A stretch of DNA of 32,722 bases from Bacteroidota bacterium. Its GTDB lineage: Bacteria > Bacteroidota > Bacteroidia > Chitinophagales > Chitinophagaceae. Positions 15,132 through 22,776 of the stretch are shown piece by piece. The notes beneath the pieces were generated by a model. That model was not told where the DNA came from, did no database searches, and saw only the letters and a program-made list of their open reading frames with translations. The translations under genes were made by a program, and so were the position numbers. Every line of letters starts with the position of its first letter. Within the stretch, counting starts at the first letter, position 1. The DNA lies in assembly GCA_018267615.1 (NCBI GenBank), contig JAFDYD010000034.1, forward strand, positions 1 to 32,722, read 5' to 3'.

Positions 15132-15791
15132 TTATATAAAAGGTAAATATTTTTCATGATAAATCGACGAAAAATCTCCGATCACTGCAAATCCTTTTCG
15201 ATTGAACGAAAGGCGATCCAGTTTCAGGTCATCGATATCCGTTTGAAGAACCTTACGGGTATAAGGATTCAATGTGCCTCCGGGTTGTAGCGGCAACGCG
15301 TTAAAATCATATTGGTATTCGGGATCACAAATTGTGCCGCGGGGATACATTATTCCCGGTGCGCCTTTGCCGCGGATGTCGAGAAGTTCCGGGTGATCAA
15401 GCCCCAGCGTATGGCCGTATTCGTGAGCAGCAGTAGTAGAATTATTCAATAGGTTATCCAGTTTGAAATAACCAGTATTGCATTTCAATCCGTCGACAAA
15501 GGAAATATGATTCACGGAAAATTCTTCGATCCTAAAAAAATTAAAACGCGGATTGTCGTTATACCAAACCGTTTCTCTTTTTAGATCCGGCGTATATAAA
15601 CCCTCGATATCAAACGAAACATGGAATCGCTCCCTTTTGATGCTGACTTGGCCATGCGCTTCGTTCCAATTAGCTGCGATATCATTGGCGACCTGGATGG
15701 ACAAATCCTTTGTGGCCGCATCACCATAAAAATAAAAAACAGAATGGATAATGACCGTGTTCGATTGATTTACTAATTCAAGTTCGCCCAT
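15132..15791 (-). CDS. Metzincin-type (M10-like) zinc metallopeptidase without signal peptide
   Basis: 219 aa from the ATG at 15791. The full metzincin zinc site HEYGHTLGLDH (123-133) is followed by a Met-turn, PGIMYPRG. The N-terminal part looks like the five-stranded astacin/matrixin half (VIIHSVFYFYGDA, EAHGQVSIKRERFHVSFDI). There is no signal peptide or propeptide with a cysteine switch, and no T9SS tail, so an intracellular location or a non-classical export route is implied. The longer frame extends to a TTG at 15848 but would add a non-conserved stretch. The gene is followed by the ABC operon 62 bp away. Substrate unknown. Confidence 0.82.
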   Translation of the reverse strand: MGELELVNQSNTVIIHSVFYFYGDAATKDLSIQVANDIAANWNEAHGQVSIKRERFHVSFDIEGLYTPDLKRETVWYNDNPRFNFFRIEEFSVNHISFVDGLKCNTGYFKLDNLLNNSTTAAHEYGHTLGLDHPELLDIRGKGAPGIMYPRGTICDPEYQYDFNALPLQPGGTLNPYTRKVLQTDIDDLKLDRLSFNRKGFAVIGDFSSIYHEKYLPFI

Positions 15792-15898
15792 ATTGCCTAA
15801 GCTCCAATAAGAAATTTTTATAAAGATACAATGATATTCACTGAGCAAATCAAGTGTGCGGATCTTGAGTAGTGTATAAGTTTGAAAATCCAGAAATA

Positions 15899-15982
15899 TT
15901 TCGCGCAGAGCACGCAGAGAAAAGGAGCACGCAGAGTAATCTCTCTCTGTGTGCTCCTTTTCTCTGCGTGCTCTGCGCGAAA
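15899..15982. repeat. Near-perfect inverted repeat, GCAGAG family
   Basis: Left arm 15899-15936 and right arm 15945-15982 are reverse complements over 38 bp with one mismatch and an 8-nt loop. This is the strongest hairpin in the window. Units have a 9-bp period (cacgcagag). It starts 107 bp before the metallopeptidase ATG and ends 4 bp short of the T9SS protein stop codon, so on the minus strand it could terminate that gene. No strong U-tract follows. Confidence 0.93.
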
Positions 15983-15986
15983 TTAA

Positions 15987-17222
15987 TTAATGCGCAACCA
16001 AAAATTGTGTTACAGAAGAATATTTTGGTGAAGAAATTTTTGCATAATAAATTCCTTGTTGCAATACGTATTGAAAGTTGAGCGAAAATTCAGGTTGTGT
16101 CGAGGTTAAACGTGTCACAATCTTTCCGTTGTTATCAAAAATTTCGATAGTATATTTTTCAATGGAAGTCACATTTATTTTTCCAAAAAGAGATCTGCCG
16201 TTGGAAGGATTTGGATAAATATTTACTCCGGAAAAAGCTAGATCACATGAGCCAACCTGGATTGTTTTGAAATAATTTGTTTTGCCATCAAGATCAGTTT
16301 GCTTTAAACGGAAATAAGAAGTCTGATTGTCCACATTCTCGATCGTGAAAGAATAGTTCTGTGCAATGGAAGAATTGCCCGCACTCTTTACGGTTCCCAT
16401 ATTTTTCCAGGTATTTCCGTCAACACTACGTTCTATCGTAAAATAATCATTATTATTTTCTGAAGCGGTGGACCAATCCAACACAATATCCTTGTGATCG
16501 CAGCGACCATTAAAAGACAAAAGATCAACAGGCAGGATAATATTTGTAGTTCTGAAAGTTGCCATCTGCGCAATCCAGTTACCACCTGCACTCGTAAAAT
16601 TTGAACTATATGAACCTGCTGCTACAACATTTTTGTCCTCAATAATATTGCTATTTGCTGTTGAACGATTGGTAAAACCTGCACCTGTCGAAAGCGTTCC
16701 CGACGCACCAATGCTGGCTCCGTACACTAGTTCATTTGTTCCGGTTGTAATCGCTGCACCGCTGCTAACTGCTGCTGAGTTTCCGATTGCTACGGAGTTT
16801 TGATCTAAAGGGTTTATCGAACTAACGATACCGGAATATTCAGAAATATAAATTTGAGAGAAACTTGTAGGGGCGCCTGATAATGTCGCTGTAATAGTAA
16901 TCGCTCCACCACCACCAGTAATATTATATGCATACCAAAGTTCGGCCCTGTAGTTGGCACCATTCCAGTTTGTAGGTCCGTTTATCCTTGCATAAGAATT
17001 TCCTTTGGTATCGGTCACTGAACTGACACTTCTGGCCTGGTTGTCCCAGTCAACATGTACCACAATCAAATTACCGCTCGTACTCGAAGAAGCGAACGCT
17101 TTGGAAATTGTGGTAGCCGTTGTTGTTTGGAAACGCGTTGCTGTTTGTACATGCGTTTGTGCCTTGCCGTGAATGGCGATCACAAACAAAATGCTAAACA
17201 GTATGTATACACGCCTTTTCAT
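15987..17222 (-). CDS. T9SS-sorted surface protein
   Basis: 411 aa from ATG 17222; this start puts a clear signal peptide at the N-terminus (MKRRVYILFSILFVIAIHGKAQ). Residues about 23-225 form a Gly/Ser/Thr-rich beta domain (SVSSVTDTKGNSY, ISEYSG, NWIAQMATFRT) common in bacterial surface proteins but without a function I can name. About 230-325 is a fibronectin-like linker (LPVDLLSFNG, IVLDWSTASENNNDYF, IERSVDG). The last 80 residues are a type A C-terminal sorting domain with YPNP at 336-339 and FDNNGKIV, which sends proteins through type IX secretion to the cell surface. A longer frame adds 27 residues upstream that spoil the signal peptide. Confidence 0.88.
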   Translation of the reverse strand: MKRRVYILFSILFVIAIHGKAQTHVQTATRFQTTTATTISKAFASSSTSGNLIVVHVDWDNQARSVSSVTDTKGNSYARINGPTNWNGANYRAELWYAYNITGGGGAITITATLSGAPTSFSQIYISEYSGIVSSINPLDQNSVAIGNSAAVSSGAAITTGTNELVYGASIGASGTLSTGAGFTNRSTANSNIIEDKNVVAAGSYSSNFTSAGGNWIAQMATFRTTNIILPVDLLSFNGRCDHKDIVLDWSTASENNNDYFTIERSVDGNTWKNMGTVKSAGNSSIAQNYSFTIENVDNQTSYFRLKQTDLDGKTNYFKTIQVGSCDLAFSGVNIYPNPSNGRSLFGKINVTSIEKYTIEIFDNNGKIVTRLTSTQPEFSLNFQYVLQQGIYYAKISSPKYSSVTQFLVAH

Positions 17223-17530
17223 ATAATAAGGTTTAATGGTCCGATCAATGCTTCCTGGTATATTGCCAATATGCGCGCCGGACTTCAATAGCTGTATTAT
17301 CAAAACATTGTAAGGAGAGTGTGAAAATGATTATTCCCAGATTGAACGGTGATTCCAAAAAAGAGACAATTCTTAATTTGAAGTGGACTCAATCGAGGGG
17401 CAACTCAATTCACCTAAACTAAACGACGGCTAAAGATGATAAGTATTTACCTTTAAATATTTTTTAGCATTTATACGTAACCGTTAGTTTATGCTAAAGG
17501 GCCGATTTTTTACCGCATATCAGATTTTCA
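17223..17530. other. 308-bp gap between the GNAT gene and the T9SS protein gene
   Basis: No gene is evident. TTTAGCAT (17463-17470) and ATGCTAAA (17491-17498) form an 8-bp stem with a 20-nt loop, 33 bp after the GNAT stop on the minus strand. It is followed only by an A-rich run on that strand, so it is at best a weak terminator. The rest is AT-rich and presumably holds the promoter of the T9SS protein gene; I see no clear TAnnTTTG box. Confidence 0.4.
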
Positions 17531-18031
17531 CTAAATAGAAAGATCGTATCGCTGTTCTTTCAACAACTTTCCAAAGGAAGTAGATTCAATTTCTTCGGTT
17601 AACACAAATCCCATTTTTTTATAAATATGAGCTGCAGCAAATAATTCATGCGTAGTTAACAAGTAAGAATTTTTGAATTTTTTTTCGTGGAAATAATCCA
17701 TATAGAGCGCGGCCAATTTTTTTCCCAATCCAATACCACGATAAGCCGGATCGAGGATAAAATAACGCAATTGTGCAGAATTTTTTTTTCTTGCCATTAA
17801 TAATAAAAAGCCGACAATCTTATTTTGATGCTCGGCCACCCAAACTCTGTCGCGCTGCGGGTTGTATTTTTTATAAAATTCATACAGCCCTTTTGCAACA
17901 TAGGCTTCGAAACTGATCCCATAACCATATTCTTTTTTGTATAAGTGGCCGTGCATATAAGTTACGTAACCAATATCACCGGCATGCAGTTCGGTCCGGA
18001 TCTGGATGTCTTCCAACTTATAATTATCCAT
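17531..18031 (-). CDS. GNAT-family N-acetyltransferase
   Basis: 166 aa from ATG 18031. The acetyl-CoA pyrophosphate loop RGIGLGKK is at 98-105, preceded by the core strand LRYFILDPAY. The N-terminal part (HAGDIGYVTYMHGHLYKKEYG, at about 16-36) is characteristic of the acetyltransferase half of MarR-GNAT fusion proteins rather than stand-alone GNATs. The upstream marR gene overlaps it by 8 bp (ATGGATAA), so the two are translated as separate but coupled proteins. A longer frame to 18070 exists but lies wholly inside marR. Substrate unknown. Confidence 0.88.
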   Translation of the reverse strand: MDNYKLEDIQIRTELHAGDIGYVTYMHGHLYKKEYGYGISFEAYVAKGLYEFYKKYNPQRDRVWVAEHQNKIVGFLLLMARKKNSAQLRYFILDPAYRGIGLGKKLAALYMDYFHEKKFKNSYLLTTHELFAAAHIYKKMGFVLTEEIESTSFGKLLKEQRYDLSI

Positions 18032-18467
18032 GTGCGCCGATTTTCTTTTGGAGAATTTGCATGATTGCATTCATATTGCTTATCAATTTGGAAGCTTCCT
18101 GGCTTGTAAGCGAAGAAAGTATTTGGCGCGCTTGTTCCTGTGATGCATCGTTTAATTTTAAAAAGATGGCTTTCCCCGATTTTGACAGTGATAAACCAAA
18201 AGATCTGAGATCGGAATCTGAACGTGTTCTCTCAACGATTTTCTTCTTTTCAAACTTTGTGATGATACGGCTTACATATCCTTTATCGAGCTTCAGTAAT
18301 TCAACCAGTTCACGCGCAGTCATACTTTTCCTGGCATGTAGCTCGTACATAATCCGGACTTCCGTCAAGGAAAATTCACTCTGCAAGTATCCTTCATCCA
18401 GCAAACCGATTATGCCGGTATAGAACCGGTTGAATGACCTTAGAAAAGCTATTTTATGATCGTGCAT
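18024..18467 (-). CDS. MarR-family transcriptional regulator
   Basis: 147 aa winged-helix regulator. The DNA-binding region (about 34-98) reads LTEVRIMYELHARKSMTARE, then LVELLKLDKGYVSRIITKFE (recognition helix), then the wing VERTRSDSDLRSFGLSLS. N- and C-terminal helices provide the dimer interface. It is followed by an overlapping GNAT gene, and a 12-bp perfect palindrome lies 15 bp before its start codon, which predicts autorepression. Known MarR members respond to phenolic or oxidising ligands; nothing here shows which one. Confidence 0.93.
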   Translation of the reverse strand: MHDHKIAFLRSFNRFYTGIIGLLDEGYLQSEFSLTEVRIMYELHARKSMTARELVELLKLDKGYVSRIITKFEKKKIVERTRSDSDLRSFGLSLSKSGKAIFLKLNDASQEQARQILSSLTSQEASKLISNMNAIMQILQKKIGAHG

Positions 18468-18481
18468 AAAACGAATATACT

Positions 18482-18510
18482 AAATATAGTTGCTTTTGGC
18501 AACTATATTT
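18482..18510. promoter_or_regulatory. Palindromic operator upstream of marR
   Basis: AAATATAGTTGC (18482-18493), a 5-nt spacer, and GCAACTATATTT (18499-18510) form a perfect 12-bp dyad. The size, the TAGTTGC/GCAACTA core and the position 15 bp before the marR ATG fit a MarR dimer site. On the minus strand the arm nearest marR contains TATATTTA, one base off the TAnnTTTG -7 box, so binding would block the promoter. Confidence 0.75.
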
Positions 18511-18529
18511 ATAAGATTGATAAAATAAA

Positions 18530-18572
18530 AAATGTCCAATCTTCTTGCTTTCGCTTTGAAAATTGGACATTT
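18530..18572 (-). terminator. Rho-independent terminator of the Gfo/Idh gene
   Basis: AAATGTCCAAT (18530-18540) and ATTGGACATTT (18562-18572) form a perfect 11-bp stem with a 21-nt loop. On the minus strand it is followed by a run of T interrupted once by A. It lies about 40 bp after the stop codon of the minus-strand oxidoreductase gene at 18612 and separates it from the marR promoter. Confidence 0.82.
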
Positions 18573-18611
18573 AATATTTTAGATAAACCTTAGGCGTTAT
18601 GAGATCGGCAA

Positions 18612-19817
18612 CTAGCTCCTGCCACTGTAAGTAAATCCACCTTCCATTGGCCATTTGAAAGTGGATTGTAAAGGAATTCTTTTTCCCGTTGCCTGTGATG
18701 TTCTTGTTGCTTCGATTATTTCGAGTACATGTAAGGCGTGTTCAACATTGATGCGCGGTTCTTTACCTGTCGCCATGCCTTCGATGATTACTGATGCGCC
18801 CATTTCCCAAACATAATTCCCGGCATCGGTTACATAGCGCGTTCCTTTTTCATCTTCAGGAGTGGCGAGATCAACTCCAAAAGGTTTCCAGTCGTAACCT
18901 ATCAAATGCATACTTCCTTTTGTTCCCACAATAGAAATAGTTGGTTTTTCCTGTCCGGTTCCTTCATGACCATACGGATCGAAATAATTAAATCCGCACA
19001 TCACATGTGATATGGTTCCGTTACTGTGCTCCATCAAGAGCGCAGCATTATCTTCTGCTTCTACTTTTACAACAGGTTTGTTATCGGTGTGACGCGTTTC
19101 TGTAATGATGCTCGTCATTGCAACAACTGATCTTGCAGGTCCTAGTATTCCGGTCAGCGATGCAATATTGTAAACACCAAGATCCGGTAAACTGCCGCCT
19201 CCTTTTTCATAGAAGAATGCCGACCATGTGGGACCAAGATGTCCATAGTGCGCCGTTGCCGCTGCAGGCTTGCCGAGTTTTCCATCTTTCACAGCTTGAG
19301 CCATGAAAACAAATTGCGGACTTTGTACAACGCAAGGTGCGCCCCATATGCGAAGATTTTTTGATTTGGCAAGTTCCAAAAGTTCTGCTCCTGCTTTGTA
19401 TGAATTCGCCATCGGTTTTTCACTCCAAACATTTCTTCCGGACTGAATCGCCTGCCTGTTCAGATGTTCATGTTCCTGCATGTTTGTGAGGTTGATCATG
19501 AGATCGAAATTGGTGCCGGCGAGCATGTCGGTGATGTTTGGATACCATTTGGGAATATTATATTTCGTTGCTGCTTTTTGTGCACGTTCAGGAATGATAT
19601 CACAAGTACACACGAGTTCGGCAAAAGGATTTTTTGAAAGATGCGGGAAATACATATTGGAAACACTTCCGCATCCGATCACAGCCACGCGAATTTTTTT
19701 ATCAGCTTTGAAAAAATTATTCGCCTTTAATATTTGCGGAGCAATTACAGATCCTGCTCCAAGCGCAACAGCTTGTTGAAGAAATTTTTTACGATGTATG
19801 GTTTGATTTTTTTCCAT
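18612..19817 (-). CDS. Gfo/Idh/MocA-family oxidoreductase, secreted-type
   Basis: 401 aa. Residues 9-31 (HRKKFLQQAVALGAGSVIAP) look like a Tat-type signal but with RK in place of the twin arginine, so export is uncertain. The Rossmann motif VIGCGSVSNMYFP is at about 46-58 and the EKP motif typical of the family in VWSEKPMA at about 131-138. The C-terminal domain carries substrate-side residues (GGGSLPDLGVYNI, with a likely catalytic His/Asp region). Family members oxidise sugars or related polyols with NAD(P); the substrate cannot be read from the sequence. It has its own terminator and is followed on the minus strand by marR. Confidence 0.9.
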   Translation of the reverse strand: MEKNQTIHRKKFLQQAVALGAGSVIAPQILKANNFFKADKKIRVAVIGCGSVSNMYFPHLSKNPFAELVCTCDIIPERAQKAATKYNIPKWYPNITDMLAGTNFDLMINLTNMQEHEHLNRQAIQSGRNVWSEKPMANSYKAGAELLELAKSKNLRIWGAPCVVQSPQFVFMAQAVKDGKLGKPAAATAHYGHLGPTWSAFFYEKGGGSLPDLGVYNIASLTGILGPARSVVAMTSIITETRHTDNKPVVKVEAEDNAALLMEHSNGTISHVMCGFNYFDPYGHEGTGQEKPTISIVGTKGSMHLIGYDWKPFGVDLATPEDEKGTRYVTDAGNYVWEMGASVIIEGMATGKEPRINVEHALHVLEIIEATRTSQATGKRIPLQSTFKWPMEGGFTYSGRS

Positions 19818-19870
19818 GGCAAGAAGCTTTTAGTTATGGAGCTGACTAATGTAAGAAAATTATCAATGTG

Positions 19871-20142
19871 GAACCATGATTTACATGATTTAAAAAGATT
19901 TTGAGGAAAGTTGAAAAGTTGATTGAGTTGAAAAGTTGACTTGTATCCGCAGCTTGTCATTCCGAGCGAGGCGAGGAATCTGTTAAAGCTTCCTTGAGTG
20001 TTGAACATTGAGTGTTGATTATTGAATATTTTTTGAATCAGTCAATTTAGATTTCTCGCTTCGCTCGGAATGACAAGCTGCGGATAGAAGTCAACTTTTC
20101 AACTTTCCCCAAAATCTATTTAAATCATGTAGATGATGGTTC
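19871..20142. repeat. Very long inverted repeat with nested units
   Basis: Left arm 19871-19981 and right arm 20049-20142 are imperfect reverse complements over about 94 bp. The left arm also has a 17-bp unit (about 19921-19937) that duplicates the adjacent gttgaaaagttga segment and is absent on the right. Each arm contains the segment CTTGTCATTCCGAGCGAGGC or its near variant, itself palindromic at its centre. The loop holds another periodic stretch (tgagtgttgaacatt). The right arm ends inside the stop codon of the FadN-like gene. The tips carry GAACCATGATT or a close variant. Confidence 0.9.
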
Positions 20143-22552
20143 AATTCCTAACCGGCTTACCCCCCTTCAACACACTCTGTATTCTTTCCATCGTTTTCTT
20201 TTCGCCGCAAAGGGATAGGAAGGCTTCTCTTTCAAGATCGAGAATATATTGTTCGCTTACTAACGTAGGTTCACTTAGATCACCGCCGCACATGACGAAT
20301 GCGAGTTTTTTTGCTACGGTCACGTCGTGATCGGTTGCGTAATTACCGCGCCACATGCCATTGATTCCCGCATATAAAGCACCCAACGCAGATCTTCCTA
20401 AAACTTTTACATCGTTTCTTTGAACAGGCATCACATATCCATCATTATAGATTTCAATAACGGCTTGTTTGGCTTCAGAAATTCTTCGTCTCTGGTTGAT
20501 GCTCACGATATCTCTTCCTTTTTTCAAAATGCCGAGTTCATAAGCTTCAAATCCTGATGTGGAAACTTTAGCCGTGGCGATGGTGATGAAACGATTTTTT
20601 AATGTAATGTTTTCCGGTTCGTCTTCATGCATTTCATCTGCGGCTCTTAATGTAAATTCTTTTGTGCCGCCGCCGCCGGGAATTAATCCAACACCTAATT
20701 CGACAAGACCGATATAAGTTTCTGCGGCAGGAATAACTTTATCCGAATGCAGACTCAATTCGCAGGCGCCACCCAATGATAAACCATGAGGAGCAACAAC
20801 TACCGGCACCGCCGAATAACGTGCGCGCATCATCGTATTTTGAAAAAGACGAATGGCCATATCCAATTCATCATATTCCTGTTCAACGGCCAGCATAAAA
20901 ATCATCCCGACATTTGCACCAGCAGAAAAATTTTGACCTTCATTCGCGATGACCAGTCCTTTATATTTTTCTTCAGCAATACCAATTGATTTTTGAATTC
21001 CTTCCAACACTTCGCCGCCGATGGTTCCTAATTTAGTGTACCATTCGAGACCCAATACATCATCACCAAGATGATACAAATTGCAAGCGCTGTTTTTCCA
21101 AACTGTTTGATTGGAAAAATTTTTCATCACAATAAACGCCCCCTCCTGGCCTCCCCCGGTGGGGGAGGTATAAATGCCACTCGCCGGCGAATATGCCAAT
21201 CGATTTCCATTCTCAACTTTATAAAATGATTTAATTCCTTTTGCTAACATCTCATCAACCCATGGCGCAATTTTATATCCCGCTTCACGCATTTTTTTTG
21301 CGGTCGATTCAACACCAAATGTGTCCCAACTTTCAAAAGCGCCGATCTCCCAACCAAAGCCAGCCATCATCGCATCATCAACGCGATAAATTTCATCACT
21401 GATCTCGGGGATACGGTGAGATATATACGAAAAAAGTCCATAATGAAAATTGCGATAGAATTCTCCTGCCTTATCGGTTCCCTGCATCAATGCTTTCAAT
21501 CTTGTTTTCAAATCATCAATTGCTTTAGCTGCTTCTACCGACGCAAACTTTGCTTTGCTTCTTGGCTTGTATTCGAAAGTTTTCAGATCGAGTGTAAATA
21601 TTTCTCTTTCCCCCGAGGCAGTTTTTTTCTTGGCGAAAAAACCCTGGCCGGTTTTATCACCTAACCATTTATTAGCTACGATTTTTTCCAGCCATGCAGG
21701 AACGATGAAAGTGTCTCTTGCTTCATCGGCCGGACAATTTTCATAAACGCCCTTTGCAACTTTTAACAACGTATCGATACCGACAACATCTGCTGTGCGA
21801 AAGGTTGCTGATTTCGGTCTGCCAATAATTGGTCCCGTCAATGCATCCACTTCATCAATCGTCAATTCCATTTTCTCCATCAATTTAAAAATCGCCATGA
21901 TGCCGAAAATACCAACACGATTCGCGATAAAGGCCGGAGTATCCTTGCACAGTACGGTTGTTTTACCGAGATACAAATCGCCATAGTGCAATAAGAATTT
22001 TACAATTTCGGGATCGGTAAAATTTGTTGGAATAATTTCCAGCAAACGCAGGTAACGAGGCGGATTGAAAAAATGTGTTCCGCAAAAATGTTTTTTGAAA
22101 TCGTCGCTTCTTCCTTCTGTCATCAGGTGAATCGGAATCCCTGAAGTGTTGGAAGTAATGAGTGTCCCGGGCTTGCGAAATTTTTCCACTTCAGTGAACA
22201 CAGATTGTTTTATATCGAGTTTTTCTACCACAACTTCAATCACCCAGTCACAACTGGCGATATCTTTCATATTATCCGTAAAATTCCCGGTCTTTATTTT
22301 TTTGATAACGTCTTTCGTATAAACAGGGGAAGGATTTGATTTGATCGCTGCAGTCAACGCCTCATTCACAATTCTATTTTTCACGGCCGGATGATCCAAT
22401 GTCAATTTCTTTGCCTGTTCTGCATCCGTCAGCGCAGTAGGCGCGATATCCAGCAATAAAACCTGGATGCCAACGCCTGCAAAATGACACGCAATCCTTG
22501 ATCCCATCACTCCACTTCCCAACACCGCAACTTTTTTAATGATCCTGTTCAT
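20141..22552 (-). CDS. FadN-like 3-hydroxyacyl-CoA dehydrogenase/enoyl-CoA hydratase
   Basis: 803 aa bifunctional beta-oxidation enzyme with the dehydrogenase half first: NAD motif GSGVMG at 12-17, catalytic His160 in GTHFFNPPRY and Glu172 in LLEIIP. A crotonase half follows at about 480-700, with the oxyanion loops NFSAGANVG and GLSLGGACELSLHSD and both active-site glutamates (ACEL and VELGVGLIPGGGG). This order matches Bacillus FadN, not E. coli FadB. Residues of about 457-471 are encoded by a GC-rich palindromic element read as SPTGGGQEG in what is normally a linker; the frame is kept. No thiolase or acyl-CoA dehydrogenase lies next to it, unlike the common FadN operon. Confidence 0.93.
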   Translation of the reverse strand: MNRIIKKVAVLGSGVMGSRIACHFAGVGIQVLLLDIAPTALTDAEQAKKLTLDHPAVKNRIVNEALTAAIKSNPSPVYTKDVIKKIKTGNFTDNMKDIASCDWVIEVVVEKLDIKQSVFTEVEKFRKPGTLITSNTSGIPIHLMTEGRSDDFKKHFCGTHFFNPPRYLRLLEIIPTNFTDPEIVKFLLHYGDLYLGKTTVLCKDTPAFIANRVGIFGIMAIFKLMEKMELTIDEVDALTGPIIGRPKSATFRTADVVGIDTLLKVAKGVYENCPADEARDTFIVPAWLEKIVANKWLGDKTGQGFFAKKKTASGEREIFTLDLKTFEYKPRSKAKFASVEAAKAIDDLKTRLKALMQGTDKAGEFYRNFHYGLFSYISHRIPEISDEIYRVDDAMMAGFGWEIGAFESWDTFGVESTAKKMREAGYKIAPWVDEMLAKGIKSFYKVENGNRLAYSPASGIYTSPTGGGQEGAFIVMKNFSNQTVWKNSACNLYHLGDDVLGLEWYTKLGTIGGEVLEGIQKSIGIAEEKYKGLVIANEGQNFSAGANVGMIFMLAVEQEYDELDMAIRLFQNTMMRARYSAVPVVVAPHGLSLGGACELSLHSDKVIPAAETYIGLVELGVGLIPGGGGTKEFTLRAADEMHEDEPENITLKNRFITIATAKVSTSGFEAYELGILKKGRDIVSINQRRRISEAKQAVIEIYNDGYVMPVQRNDVKVLGRSALGALYAGINGMWRGNYATDHDVTVAKKLAFVMCGGDLSEPTLVSEQYILDLEREAFLSLCGEKKTMERIQSVLKGGKPVRN
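21139..21168. repeat. In-frame GC-rich palindromic element, copy 3 (FadN-like gene)
   Basis: CCTCCCCC (21150-21157), loop GGT, GGGGGAGG (21161-21168) form a perfect 8-bp stem, with a CCCCCTCC segment beside it (21139-21146). On the gene strand the loop is ACC, as in the murG copy. Orientation and reading frame relative to the coding strand are the same as in murG, giving SPTGGGQEG here and LPSTGGAGE there. Confidence 0.78.
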
Positions 22553-22644
22553 GATGTTTATTTTATTTTCTCACTTCATTAGTTAGTTAAACAACTATCT
22601 GACTGTGAAATTAAAAAAAAATATCTTCTCTTAAAATTATAAAA

Positions 22645-22772
22645 TTGTTAGTCGTGTTTTAGGTGAAAATTTCTAGGTGCCTATATAGTAAGTTTTTTTT
22701 CATCACATAGCCACATAGAAACATAGGGACACATAGAAATTTCAAGTTGCTATACTAACAAATAATTGTTAG
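22645..22772. repeat. Degenerate inverted repeat, ACATAG family, with terminal hairpin
   Basis: Left arm about 22645-22684 and right arm about 22723-22761 pair over much of their length (ttgttagt, aaatttcta and ctat blocks) with several gaps. Between them is an 8-9 bp periodic run (cacatagc, cacataga). At the right end CTAACAA (22755-22761), loop ATAA, TTGTTAG (22766-22772) form a perfect 7-bp hairpin, four bases after the minus-strand oxidoreductase stop codon. It is probably an older, decayed member of the same kind of element. Confidence 0.55.
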
Positions 22773-22776
22773 CGAA

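Noticed and set aside
15792..15848. TTG-initiated longer metallopeptidase
   Set aside because: It adds 19 non-conserved residues, gives no signal peptide and needs a rare start; ATG at 15791 is preferred.
19745..20008. 87-codon minus-strand frame over the large inverted repeat
   Set aside because: Its N-terminal half is repeat sequence and the rest overlaps the Gfo/Idh start; no sign of a protein.
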